Source: Hesseltinella vesiculosa
Taxonomy: Eukaryota; Mucoromycota; Mucoromycetes; Mucorales; Cunninghamellaceae
NCBI GenBank assembly: GCA_002104935.1
Contig: MCGT01000005.1
Location: 186,001 to 250,000 of the forward strand
Direction of reading: 5' to 3'
DNA length: 64,000 bases
In this document: positions 21,708 to 33,400 of the stretch, in pieces
How the letters are laid out: every line of letters starts with the position of its first letter
Numbering within the stretch: the stretch's first letter is position 1
Made by a program: the position numbers and the translations under genes
Notes under the pieces: model-generated
The model's database searches: none
What the model saw: only the letters and a program-made list of their open reading frames with translations
What the model was told of the DNA's origin: nothing

Positions 21708-23101
21708 CCGTAACCTCGAAAAAAAAATTGGAAAGTGTTCAAATTCCGCAACATTTTTTTTTTTTTTAAATGGTCCTCTTGAGTTGAATGGCCATATTCA
21801 TCATTAAAACAGGAGTAAATGGGACCAAACTTAGTGTGAGAGGAGCCTAGTATATGAACTTTCTTCCATTTGAAAATGAGCTCTGGAAATATTATAGGGA
21901 GCAGACAGGGTATATGACAAAAATGGTGTCAAAATTAGTGAACCTCACCATCGCGTGCTTCCTCCTTTATTATCTATCACTGCTTTCAATCTCTCTGGCA
22001 TAGATTCGATCAACTTGTTCCAATCATCCTCAGGGTTAAGATCATCCCAAGCTTTTTTAACCATCGGTCTGAACTTATCAAGCGTAGTTCCTGGTTTAAA
22101 CTTGGCTGATACGCGGTTCTTCATTTTTTTCCAGAGGTTTTCAATTGGGTTCAGATCAGGCGACTGCGCTGGCCAGTCCAACTTCTCAATGCCATGGTCC
22201 TTTCTCCATTTCTTCGACAAAAGACTCCGGTGAGTGGAGGCACCATCCTCCATCAGAATAAAGCCAGGGTTCTCCTGCTGATACTTCGAAATAGGGCCCT
22301 CATAGGCGAGCTCCACAAAATCCTCAGACTTCGACTTGGTCTCGCGTTCATTCCTTCCGGTCTTGCGGAATATCGCCAAGTCAGTTCGCTTTCCATGGGC
22401 TATACCTCCCCACACCATTATCGACGATCGATTGCTTCTGAAAGTCTTCAAAAGACAGTTTTCTTGGTAGCCTTCGTCCTTCAAACGCCATACGCGTACC
22501 TGCCTCGATTCTTCACCAATTTCAAAAGTCGCTTCATCGGTCCATAGCACGTTCTTCCAGTCTTCAATTGACCAGTTTCTGTGCGCTTTTGCAAATGCTA
22601 GTCTTGCTGCTTTATGTCTGTCGGTCAGGTATGGTTTTTTCTTTGCAACACGCGAATGGTATCCCATTCCATGAAGCTCCTTGCGAATCGTGCAGATGTG
22701 AACATCATTGAGTAGATTCACCTTGATGTCAGTAAGTGGAGCTCGCCTATTTTTTTTTTACATACGACGAAAGGGCCCTTCGGTCACGGTCGGTGAGTTT
22801 TGGTTTTCTTCCTGAGCCCTTTTTACGTTCGAATGTGCCTCGATCTTCGTATTCGTTCATTATCTGGTAAATTCTAGAAGTTGAAAGCTGAAATTCAGAT
22901 ACGATTTCCTTGTTACTGCATCCGAGTTTTTTCATTCTGTAAACTTGGGCTTTAACTTCAGTTGATAGTGCCATGTTTGAGTGAAAAAAAAAGTGAAAAA
23001 GACACGTCTGATGACGTAAAAACCCCGTTTTATTTCCACGACACCTCTCACTGATTGGGGCGGAATTTGAACACTTTCCAATTTTTTTTTCGAGGTTACG
23101 G
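21708..23101 (-). mobile_element. Tc1-type DNA transposon with 42-bp terminal inverted repeats
   Basis: The element is 1394 bp. Its ends are perfect 42-bp inverted repeats, 21708-21749 and 23060-23101, starting CCGTAACCTCG. It is bounded by a TA dinucleotide on both sides (21706-21707 and 23102-23103), the target duplication typical of the Tc1/mariner superfamily. It contains one transposase gene on the minus strand. The structure is complete apart from a frameshift in the transposase, so non-autonomous mobility in trans is conceivable. Confidence 0.95.
21945..22974 (-). pseudogene. Tc1-type transposase, frameshifted in a homopolymer
   Basis: The N-terminal frame starts at 22974 with MALSTEVKAQVYRMKKLG, a helix-turn-helix domain (CSNKEIVSEFQLSTSRIYQI), and a GSGRKPKLT hinge typical of Tc1 proteins. 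It runs into a stop right after a run of ten A (sense strand; T-run 22750-22759). The downstream frame resumes the expected protein directly, with RRAPLTDIKVNLLNDVHI, and continues to the stop at 21945. The catalytic triad is intact: D in LWTDEATF, D in ILMEDGAS, E in SPDLNPIENLW, with 34 residues between the second D and the E (DD34E). A single base fewer in the run would restore one frame. The lesion is therefore minimal and could be a real mutation or a sequencing error. Confidence 0.92.
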
Positions 23102-23190
23102 TACTGTACCTGTACAGCATTTGCGTTTTTTTTTTTCAGAGGAGCTTGCTGGCCAAGCCGGTCCAACTTCTATCTCCGCACAATGCCTGA

Positions 23191-24479
23191 AACTCGGGAA
23201 GACTACCGAAGGACATTATTGAAGCTTCAGCGGACCAAAAAAAAGAAAGAAAAAGATGCACATACAAAAAAGGAAGAAAGGATATTCAAAAAAGGTGCAG
23301 CTTGGTCTAGCGAACCTTCTTTCATTGGTTCTTTTTCTCCTCGCAAAAAATCGTCGAAAATCTGATATCTGCCAAACTACTCCAGTTTTTTTTATTAGCG
23401 TAACATAGGGGTGAGGGGTGGTAATGGATAATATCACATACCTCCTTGACACAATATCGATAAGCTACGGTTAAGCAGTCCTCAAGCCCAAAAATAAGAA
23501 TAAATAAAAAAATATCTTTTCAAAACCAGGCTCTCTCAATGCCAGCATGCTCATGCGCGAAACATACCAGTATCGTGATAATTTATGATAGCCAGAAACA
23601 AAACCCCCCTAGCTTACTTGATGCATTACAACATGTATGCATATGATACCAACAGTGCGTGTTTACCATCTGCCACGTTTTGGTGCCGTTTCCAGTCCAA
23701 AATGCAAACTGCACCAAAGCGTAGCAGGTGGAAATAAAGAAAAAGGGGCACATACAAGAAGGCCTAGGTTTTCACTTTTTTTTAATTTTTTTTCTTTACC
23801 TTATTCTACTGCTCCTTTTTATTTCCAAGGTTAAGCACCGAAACGGATTCAGTAGGTTATTTGTTAAATGCTTTTCCACATTGTCTCAGTTACTCATAAT
23901 TATTTTTATCATGAATAAAGGTGCCATTATTTCGTCTGACAGTCAGATACACAGCACTGCGAATCAGAGGTGATAAAGCAACAAACTTTACCAATCGACT
24001 TTATTTTTAAAGCACCATCATGGATCGAGCATTTGCATACTCATGCAACATTTCACACCGATCCGATGGCTCAGGTGTCACATTGCAGCATTGCATTTTT
24101 TTCTTTTTCAAAAGAAGAAATTTAGATTGCAAAATTCCCTCTCGTCACACAGAGTGCATTTTCAATTTACTGCACAGCGGTTCCATAAACAGGACTAAAA
24201 AACGAAGACGTTTATTAAATAAAATCGTAAAACGTGATGTCTCAAGGTAAGTACGGCACATCAATAAATCACAGGAGAAGACTGAAGGCCCTCCTCCATC
24301 CGTCATCCTATTACAAGAAGTAGCAGAGGCAATAAATCAAAACGCACCACACCAAAGCAACCATAATTGCAAAAGGAGAGTGAAGGCCCACCACCACCCG
24401 CCGTCCATCTGCAAAATGACACAGAGACGATAAAAAAGGCATTGTGATACCAAGAGGATTGTTCGCGACGAGAATAAGA
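23191..24479. other. AT-rich spacer left of the satellite array
   Basis: No gene is supported. From about 24265 to 24440 two imperfect copies of a roughly 110-bp unit occur (AAGGCCCTCCTCCATCCGTC and AAGGCCCACCACCACCCGCC as landmarks). They resemble the GCCCACCGCCCGCC part of the neighbouring satellite and may be its decayed edge. Confidence 0.4.
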
Positions 24480-27400
24480 CTGTTCAAGGCTCAAAGAGAA
24501 GACGTCAAAACACCAAGACGAGACACCACGGCATCTAGATGAGACATCGCAGCACAGAGAACATCAATACACCAAGACGAAACATCACAACACCAGAAGA
24601 GGCTTCTCAGCACAGCACCAAGAAGCACAGCATCTTGCAGAGGTGACTATCCGTGGATAGTGAGTGGCTATCATAAGATAAGCTTCTCCGATGGCCACAC
24701 TTTTTCAAGCGTAACCACTAAAGGGGAGTTCCTCCCTGGGTATTCTGCAAGATGCGTGTGCCGACCCAGTATTGCACCAAGAAGATCACCGCTAAGATTT
24801 GGCCAATAAGCAACGAGAGCAGAAGTTAAAACCAAGATTTTTTTTTTTTGCTGGCTACTTACCAAGAATTGAGTTTGCAAGGAATGCCCACCGCCCGCCC
24901 ATCACCAATAGCAGGTGATACTGAAGACCAGCCAATACATGCTGGCAACCAAAAGCCGTATGAGAGTAGGCTTTGCACCGAGAGCAACACACCGAGAGCA
25001 CCACACCGAAAACATCATGACACCAAGACAAGATATCGCAACACCGAGAGCAATACACCGAAAACATCAAGACACCAAGTCAACACACCGCAACACCGCG
25101 AGCAATACACCGAAAACATCATGACACCAAGACGAGACATCGCAACATCAAGACAATACACCGCAACACCAGAAGTGACATCTTAGCACAGCACCAACAA
25201 GCACAGCATCTTGCAGAGGTGACTATCCGTGGATAGTGAGTGGCTATCATAAGATAAGCTTCTCCGATGGCCACACTTTTTCAAGCGTAACCACGAAATG
25301 GGAGTTCCTCCCTCGGTATTCTGCAAGATGCGTGTGCCCACCCAGCATTGCACCAAGAAGATCACCGCTAAGATTTGGCCAATAAGCAACGAGAGCAGAA
25401 GTTAAAACCAAGGTTTTTTTTTTTTTGCTGGCTACTTACCAAGAATTGAGTTTGCAAGGAATGCCCACCGCCCGCCCATCACCAATAGCAGGTGATACTG
25501 AAGACCAGCCAAGACATGCTGGCAGCCAAAGCCGTAGGAGAGTAGGCTTGCACCGAGAGCAACACACCGAGAGCAATACACCGAAAACTTCATGACACCA
25601 AGACAAGACATCGCAACACCGAGAGCATTACACCGAAAACATCAAGACACCAAGTCAACACACCGCAACACCGCGAGCAATACACCGAAAACATCAAGAC
25701 ACCAAGACAAGACACCGCAACATCAAGACAATACACCGCAACACCAGAAGTGACATCTTAGCACAGCACCAACAAGCACAGCATCTTGCAGAGGTGACTA
25801 TCCGTGGATAGTGAGTGGCTATCATAAGATAAGCTTCTCCGATGGCCACACTTTTTCAAGCGTAACCACGAAATGGGAGTTCCTCCCTCGGTATTCTGCA
25901 AGATGCGTGTGCCCACCCAGCATTGCACCAAGAAGATCACCGCTAAGATTTGGCCAATAAGCAACGAGAGCAGAAGTTAAAACCAAAGGTTTTTTTTTTT
26001 TTGCTGGCTACTTACCAAGAATTGAGTTTGCAAGGAATGCCCACCGCCCGCCCATCACCAATAGCAGGTGATACTGAAGACCAGCCAAGACATGCTGGCA
26101 GCCAAAGCCGTAGGAGAGTAGGCTTTGCACCGAGAGCAACACACCGAGAGCACCACACCGAAAACATCATGACACCAAGACAAGATATCGCAACACCGAG
26201 AGCATTACACCGAAAACATCAAGACACCAAGACAAGACACCGCAACACCAAGACAATACACCGCAACACCAGAAGTGACATCTTAGCACAGCACCAACAA
26301 GCACAGCATCTTGCAGAGGTGACTATCCGTGGATAGTGAGTGGCTATCATAAGATAAGCTTCTCCGATGGCCACACTTTTTCAAGCGTAACCACGAAATG
26401 GGAGTTCCTCCCTCGGTATTCTGCAAGATGCGTGTGCCCACCCAGCATTGCACCAAGAAGATCACCGCTAAGATTTGGCCAATAAGCAACGAGAGCAGAA
26501 GTTAAAACCAAGGTTTTTTTTTTTTTGCTGGCTACTTACCAAGAATTGAGTTTGCAAGGAATGCCCACCGCCCGCCCATCACCAATAGCAGGTGATACTG
26601 AAGACCAGCCAAGACATGCTGGCAGCCAAAGCCGTAGGAGAGTAGGCTTGCACCGAGAGCAACACACCGAGAGCAATACACCGAAAACTTCATGACACCA
26701 AGACAAGACATCGCAACACCGCGAGCAATACACCGAAAACATCAAGACACCAAGACAAGACACCGCAACACCAAGACAATACACCGCAACACCAGAAGTG
26801 ACATCTTAGCACAGCACCAACAAGCACAGCATCTTGCAGAGGTGACTATCCGTGGATAGTGAGTGGCTATCATAAGATAAGCTTCTCCGATGGCCACACT
26901 TTTTCAAGCGTAACCACGAAATGGGAGTTCCTCCCTCGGTATTCTGCAAGATGCGTGTGCCCACCCAGCATTGCACCAAGAAGATCACCGCTAAGATTTG
27001 GCCAATAAGCAACGAGAGCAGAAGTTAAAACCAAAGGTTTTTTTTTTTTTGCTGGCTACTTACCAAGAATTGAGTTTGCAAGGAATGCCCACCGCCCGCC
27101 CATCACCAATAGCAGGTGATACTGAAGACCAGCCAAGACATGCTGGCAGCCAAAGCCGTAGGAGAGTAGGCTTTGCACCGAGAGCAACACACCGAGAGCA
27201 ATACACCGAAAACATCATGACACCAAGACAAGACATCGCAACACCGAGAGCATTACACCGAAAACATCAAGACACCAAGTCAACACACCGCAACACCGCG
27301 AGCAATACACCGAAAACATCAAGACACCAAGACAAGACACCGCAACATCAAGACAATACACCGCAACACCAGAAGTGACATCTTAGCACAGCACCAACAA

Positions 27401-30400
27401 GCACAGCATCTTGCAGAGGTGACTATCCGTGGATAGTGAGTGGCTATCATAAGATAAGCTTCTCCGATGGCCACACTTTTTCAAGCGTAACCACGAAATG
27501 GGAGTTCCTCCCTCGGTATTCTGCAAGATGCGTGTGCCCACCCAGCATTGCACCAAGAAGATCACCGCTAAGATTTGGCCAATAAGCAACGAGAGCAGAA
27601 GTTAAAACCAAAGGTTTTTTTTTTTTGCTGGCTACTTACCAAGAATTGAGTTTGCAAGGAATGCCCACCGCCCGCCCATCACCAATAGCAGGTGATACTG
27701 AAGACCAGCCAAGACATGCTGGCAGCCAAAGCCGTAGGAGAGTAGGCTTTGCACCGAGAGCAACACACCGAGAGCAATACACCGAAAACATCATGACACC
27801 AAGACAAGACATCGCAACACCGAGAGCATTACACCGAAAACATCAAGACACCAAGTCAACACACCGCAACACCGCGAGCAATACACCGAAAACATCAAGA
27901 CACCAAGACAAGACACCGCAACATCAAGACAATACACCGCAACACCAGAAGTGACATCTTAGCACAGCACCAACAAGCACAGCATCTTGCAGAGGTGACT
28001 ATCCGTGGATAGTGAGTGGCTATCATAAGATAAGCTTCTCCGATGGCCACACTTTTTCAAGCGTAACCACGAAATGGGAGTTCCTCCCTCGGTATTCTGC
28101 AAGATGCGTGTGCCCACCCAGCATTGCACCAAGAAGATCACCGCTAAGATTTGGCCAATAAGCAACGAGAGCAGAAGTTAAAACCAAAGGTTTTTTTTTT
28201 TTTGCTGGCTACTTACCAAGAATTGAGTTTGCAAGGAATGCCCACCGCCCGCCCATCACCAATAGCAGGTGATACTGAAGACCAGCCAAGACATGCTGGC
28301 AACCAAAAGCCGTATGAGAGTAGGCTTTGCACCGAGAGCAACACACCGAGAGCACCACACCGAAAACATCATGACACCAAGACAAGACATCGCAACACCG
28401 AGAGCATTACACCGAAAACATCAAGACACCAAGACGAGACACCGCAACACCAAGACAATACACCGCAACACCAGAAGTGACATCTTAGCACAGCACCAAC
28501 AAGCACAGCATCTTGCAGAGGTGACTATCCGTGGATAGTGAGTGGCTATCATAAGATAAGCTTCTCCGATGGCCACACTTTTTCAAGCGTAACCACGAAA
28601 TGGGAGTTCCTCCCTCGGTATTCTGCAAGATGCGTGTGCCCACCCAGCATTGCACCAAGAAGATCACCGCTAAGATTTGGCCAATAAGCAACGAGAGCAG
28701 AAGTTAAAACCAAGGTTTTTTTTTTTTTGCTGGCTACTTACCAAGAATTGAGTTTGCAAGGAATGCCCACCGCCCGCCCATCACCAATAGCAGGTGATAC
28801 TGAAGACCAGCCAATACATGCTGGCAACCAAAAGCCGTATGAGAGTAGGCTTTGCACCGAGAGCAACACACCGAGAGCACCACACCGAAAACATCATGAC
28901 ACCAAGACAAGATATCGCAACACCGAGAGCAATACACCGAAAACATCAAGACACCAAGTCAACACACCGCAACACCGCGAGCAATACACCGAAAACATCA
29001 TGACACCAAGACGAGACACCGCAACATCAAGACAATACACCGCAACACCAGAAGTGACATCTTAGCACAGCACCAACAAGCACAGCATCTTGCAGAGGTG
29101 ACTATCCGTGGATAGTGAGTGGCTATCATAAGATAAGCTTCTCCGATGGCCACACTTTTTCAAGCGTAACCACGAAATGGGAGTTCCTCCCTCGGTATTC
29201 TGCAAGATGCGTGTGCCCACCCAGCATTGCACCAAGAAGATCACCGCTAAGATTTGGCCAATAAGCAACGAGAGCAGAAGTTAAAACCAAGGTTTTTTTT
29301 TTTTTTTGCTGGCTACTTACCAAGAATTGAGTTTGCAAGGAATGCCCACCGCCCGCCCATCACCAATAGCAGGTGATACTGAAGACCAGCCAATACATGC
29401 TGGCAACCAAAAGCCGTATGAGAGTAGGCTTTGCACCGAGAGCAACACACCGAGAGCACCACACCGAAAACATCATGACACCAAGACAAGACATCGCAAC
29501 ACCGAGAGCAATACACCGAAAACATCAAGACACCAAGTCAACACACCGCAACACCGCGAGCAATACACCGAAAACATCATGACACCAAGACGAGACACCG
29601 CAACATCAAGACAATACACCGCAACACCAGAAGTGACATCTTAGCACAGCACCAACAAGCACAGCATCTTGCAGAGGTGACTATCCGTGGATAGTGAGTG
29701 GCTATCATAAGATAAGCTTCTCCGATGGCCACACTTTTTCAAGCGTAACCACGAAATGGGAGTTCCTCCCTCGGTATTCTGCAAGATGCGTGTGCCCACC
29801 CAGCATTGCACCAAGAAGATCACCGCTAAGATTTGGCCAATAAGCAACGAGAGCAGAAGTTAAAACCAAGGTTTTTTTTTTTTTTGCTGGCTACTTACCA
29901 AGAATTGAGTTTGCAAGGAATGCCCACCGCCCGCCCATCACCAATAGCAGGTGATACTGAAGACCAGCCAATACATGCTGGCAACCAAAAGCCGTATGAG
30001 AGTAGGCTTTGCACCGAGAGCAACACACCGAGAGCACCACACCGAAAACATCATGACACCAAGACAAGACATCGCAACACCGAGAGCAATACACCGAAAA
30101 CATCAAGACACCAAGTCAACACACCGCAACACCGCGAGCAATACACCGAAAACATCATGACACCAAGACGAGACACCGCAACATCAAGACAATACACCGC
30201 AACACCAGAAGTGACATCTTAGCACAGCACCAACAAGCACAGCATCTTGCAGAGGTGACTATCCGTGGATAGTGAGTGGCTATCATAAGATAAGCTTCTC
30301 CGATGGCCACACTTTTTCAAGCGTAACCACGAAATGGGAGTTCCTCCCTCGGTATTCTGCAAGATGCGTGTGCCCACCCAGCATTGCACCAAGAAGATCA

Positions 30401-33400
30401 CCGCTAAGATTTGGCCAATAAGCAACGAGAGCAGAAGTTAAAACCAAAGGTTTTTTTTTTTTTGCTGGCTACTTACCAAGAATTGAGTTTGCAAGGAATG
30501 CCCACCGCCCGCCCATCACCAATAGCAGGTGATACTGAAGACCAGCCAAGACATGCTGGCAACCAAAAGCCGTATGAGAGTAGGCTTTGCACCGAGAGCA
30601 ACACACCGAGAGCACCACACCGAAAACATCATGACACCAAGACAAGACATCGCAACACCGAGAGCATTACACCGAAAACATCAAGACACCAAGACGAGAC
30701 ACCGCAACACCAAGACAATACACCGCAACACCAGAAGTGACATCTTAGCACAGCACCAACAAGCACAGCATCTTGCAGAGGTGACTATCCGTGGATAGTG
30801 AGTGGCTATCATAAGATAAGCTTCTCCGATGGCCACACTTTTTCAAGCGTAACCACGAAATGGGAGTTCCTCCCTCGGTATTCTGCAAGATGCGTGTGCC
30901 CACCCAGCATTGCACCAAGAAGATCACCGCTAAGATTTGGCCAATAAGCAACGAGAGCAGAAGTTAAAACCAAGGTTTTTTTTTTTTTGCTGGCTACTTA
31001 CCAAGAATTGAGTTTGCAAGGAATGCCCACCGCCCGCCCATCACCAATAGCAGGTGATACTGAAGACCAGCCAATACATGCTGGCAACCAAAAGCCGTAT
31101 GAGAGTAGGCTTTGCACCGAGAGCAACACACCGAGAGCACCACACCGAAAACATCATGACACCAAGACAAGATATCGCAACACCGAGAGCAATACACCGA
31201 AAACATCAAGACACCAAGTCAACACACCGCAACACCGCGAGCAATACACCGAAAACATCATGACACCAAGACGAGACACCGCAACATCAAGACAATACAC
31301 CGCAACACCAGAAGTGACATCTTAGCACAGCACCAACAAGCACAGCATCTTGCAGAGGTGACTATCCGTGGATAGTGAGTGGCTATCATAAGATAAGCTT
31401 CTCCGATGGCCACACTTTTTCAAGCGTAACCACGAAATGGGAGTTCCTCCCTCGGTATTCTGCAAGATGCGTGTGCCCACCCAGCATTGCACCAAGAAGA
31501 TCACCGCTAAGATTTGGCCAATAAGCAACGAGAGCAGAAGTTAAAACCAAGGTTTTTTTTTTTTTTGCTGGCTACTTACCAAGAATTGAGTTTGCAAGGA
31601 ATGCCCACCGCCCGCCCATCACCAATAGCAGGTGATACTGAAGACCAGCCAATACATGCTGGCAACCAAAAGCCGTATGAGAGTAGGCTTTGCACCGAGA
31701 GCAACACACCGAGAGCACCACACCGAAAACATCATGACACCAAGACAAGACATCGCAACACCGAGAGCAATACACCGAAAACATCAAGACACCAAGTCAA
31801 CACACCGCAACACCGCGAGCAATACACCGAAAACATCATGACACCAAGACGAGACACCGCAACATCAAGACAATACACCGCAACACCAGAAGTGACATCT
31901 TAGCACAGCACCAACAAGCACAGCATCTTGCAGAGGTGACTATCCGTGGATAGTGAGTGGCTATCATAAGATAAGCTTCTCCGATGGCCACACTTTTTCA
32001 AGCGTAACCACGAAATGGGAGTTCCTCCCTCGGTATTCTGCAAGATGCGTGTGCCCACCCAGCATTGCACCAAGAAGATCACCGCTAAGATTTGGCCAAT
32101 AAGCAACGAGAGCAGAAGTTAAAACCAAGGTTTTTTTTTTTTTTGCTGGCTACTTACCAAGAATTGAGTTTGCAAGGAATGCCCACCGCCCGCCCATCAC
32201 CAATAGCAGGTGATACTGAAGACCAGCCAATACATGCTGGCAACCAAAAGCCGTATGAGAGTAGGCTTTGCACCGAGAGCAACACACCGAGAGCACCACA
32301 CCGAAAACATCATGACACCAAGACAAGACATCGCAACACCGAGAGCAATACACCGAAAACATCAAGACACCAAGTCAACACACCGCAACACCGCGAGCAA
32401 TACACCGAAAACATCATGACACCAAGACGAGACACCGCAACATCAAGACAATACACCGCAACACCAGAAGTGACATCTTAGCACAGCACCAACAAGCACA
32501 GCATCTTGCAGAGGTGACTATCCGTGGATAGTGAGTGGCTATCATAAGATAAGCTTCTCCGATGGCCACACTTTTTCAAGCGTAACCACGAAATGGGAGT
32601 TCCTCCCTCGGTATTCTGCAAGATGCGTGTGCCCACCCAGCATTGCACCAAGAAGATCACCGCTAAGATTTGGCCAATAAGCAACGAGAGCAGAAGTTAA
32701 AACCAAAGGTTTTTTTTTTTTTGCTGGCTACTTACCAAGAATTGAGTTTGCAAGGAATGCCCACCGCCCGCCCATCACCAATAGCAGGTGATACTGAAGA
32801 CCAGCCAAGACATGCTGGCAGCCAAAGCCGTAGGAGAGTAGGCTTTGCACCGAGAGCAACACACCGAGAGCAATACACCGAAAACATCATGACACCAAGA
32901 CAAGACATCGCAACACCGAGAGCATTACACCGAAAACATCAAGACACCAAGTCAACACACCGCAACACCGCGAGCAATACACCGAAAACATCAAGACACC
33001 AAGACAAGACACCGCAACATCAAGACAATACACCGCAACACCAGAAGTGACATCTTAGCACAGCACCAACAAGCACAGCATCTTGCAGAGGTGACTATCC
33101 GTGGATAGTGAGTGGCTATCATAAGATAAGCTTCTCCGATGGCCACACTTTTTCAAGCGTAACCACGAAATGGGAGTTCCTCCCTCGGTATTCTGCAAGA
33201 TGCGTGTGCCCACCCAGCATTGCACCAAGAAGATCACCGCTAAGATTTGGCCAATAAGCAACGAGAGCAGAAGTTAAAACCAAAGGTTTTTTTTTTTTTG
33301 CTGGCTACTTACCAAGAATTGAGTTTGCAAGGAATGCCCACCGCCCGCCCATCACCAATAGCAGGTGATACTGAAGACCAGCCAAGACATGCTGGCAACC

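Larger units (their letters stand above)
21400..23190 (+). repeat. R1 dispersed repeat, copy 1, interrupted by the Tc1 element
   Basis: Left part 21400-21707, right part 23102-23190. The halves join into one sequence that parallels 47600-47960, including AGCATTTG, a T-run ending in CAG, GGAGCTTGC and a CTCCGC.CAATGCCTG block. At 47.9 kb the same repeat lies just upstream of a gene, so it could be a promoter-associated or non-autonomous mobile sequence. Its own ends are not sharply defined. Confidence 0.6.
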
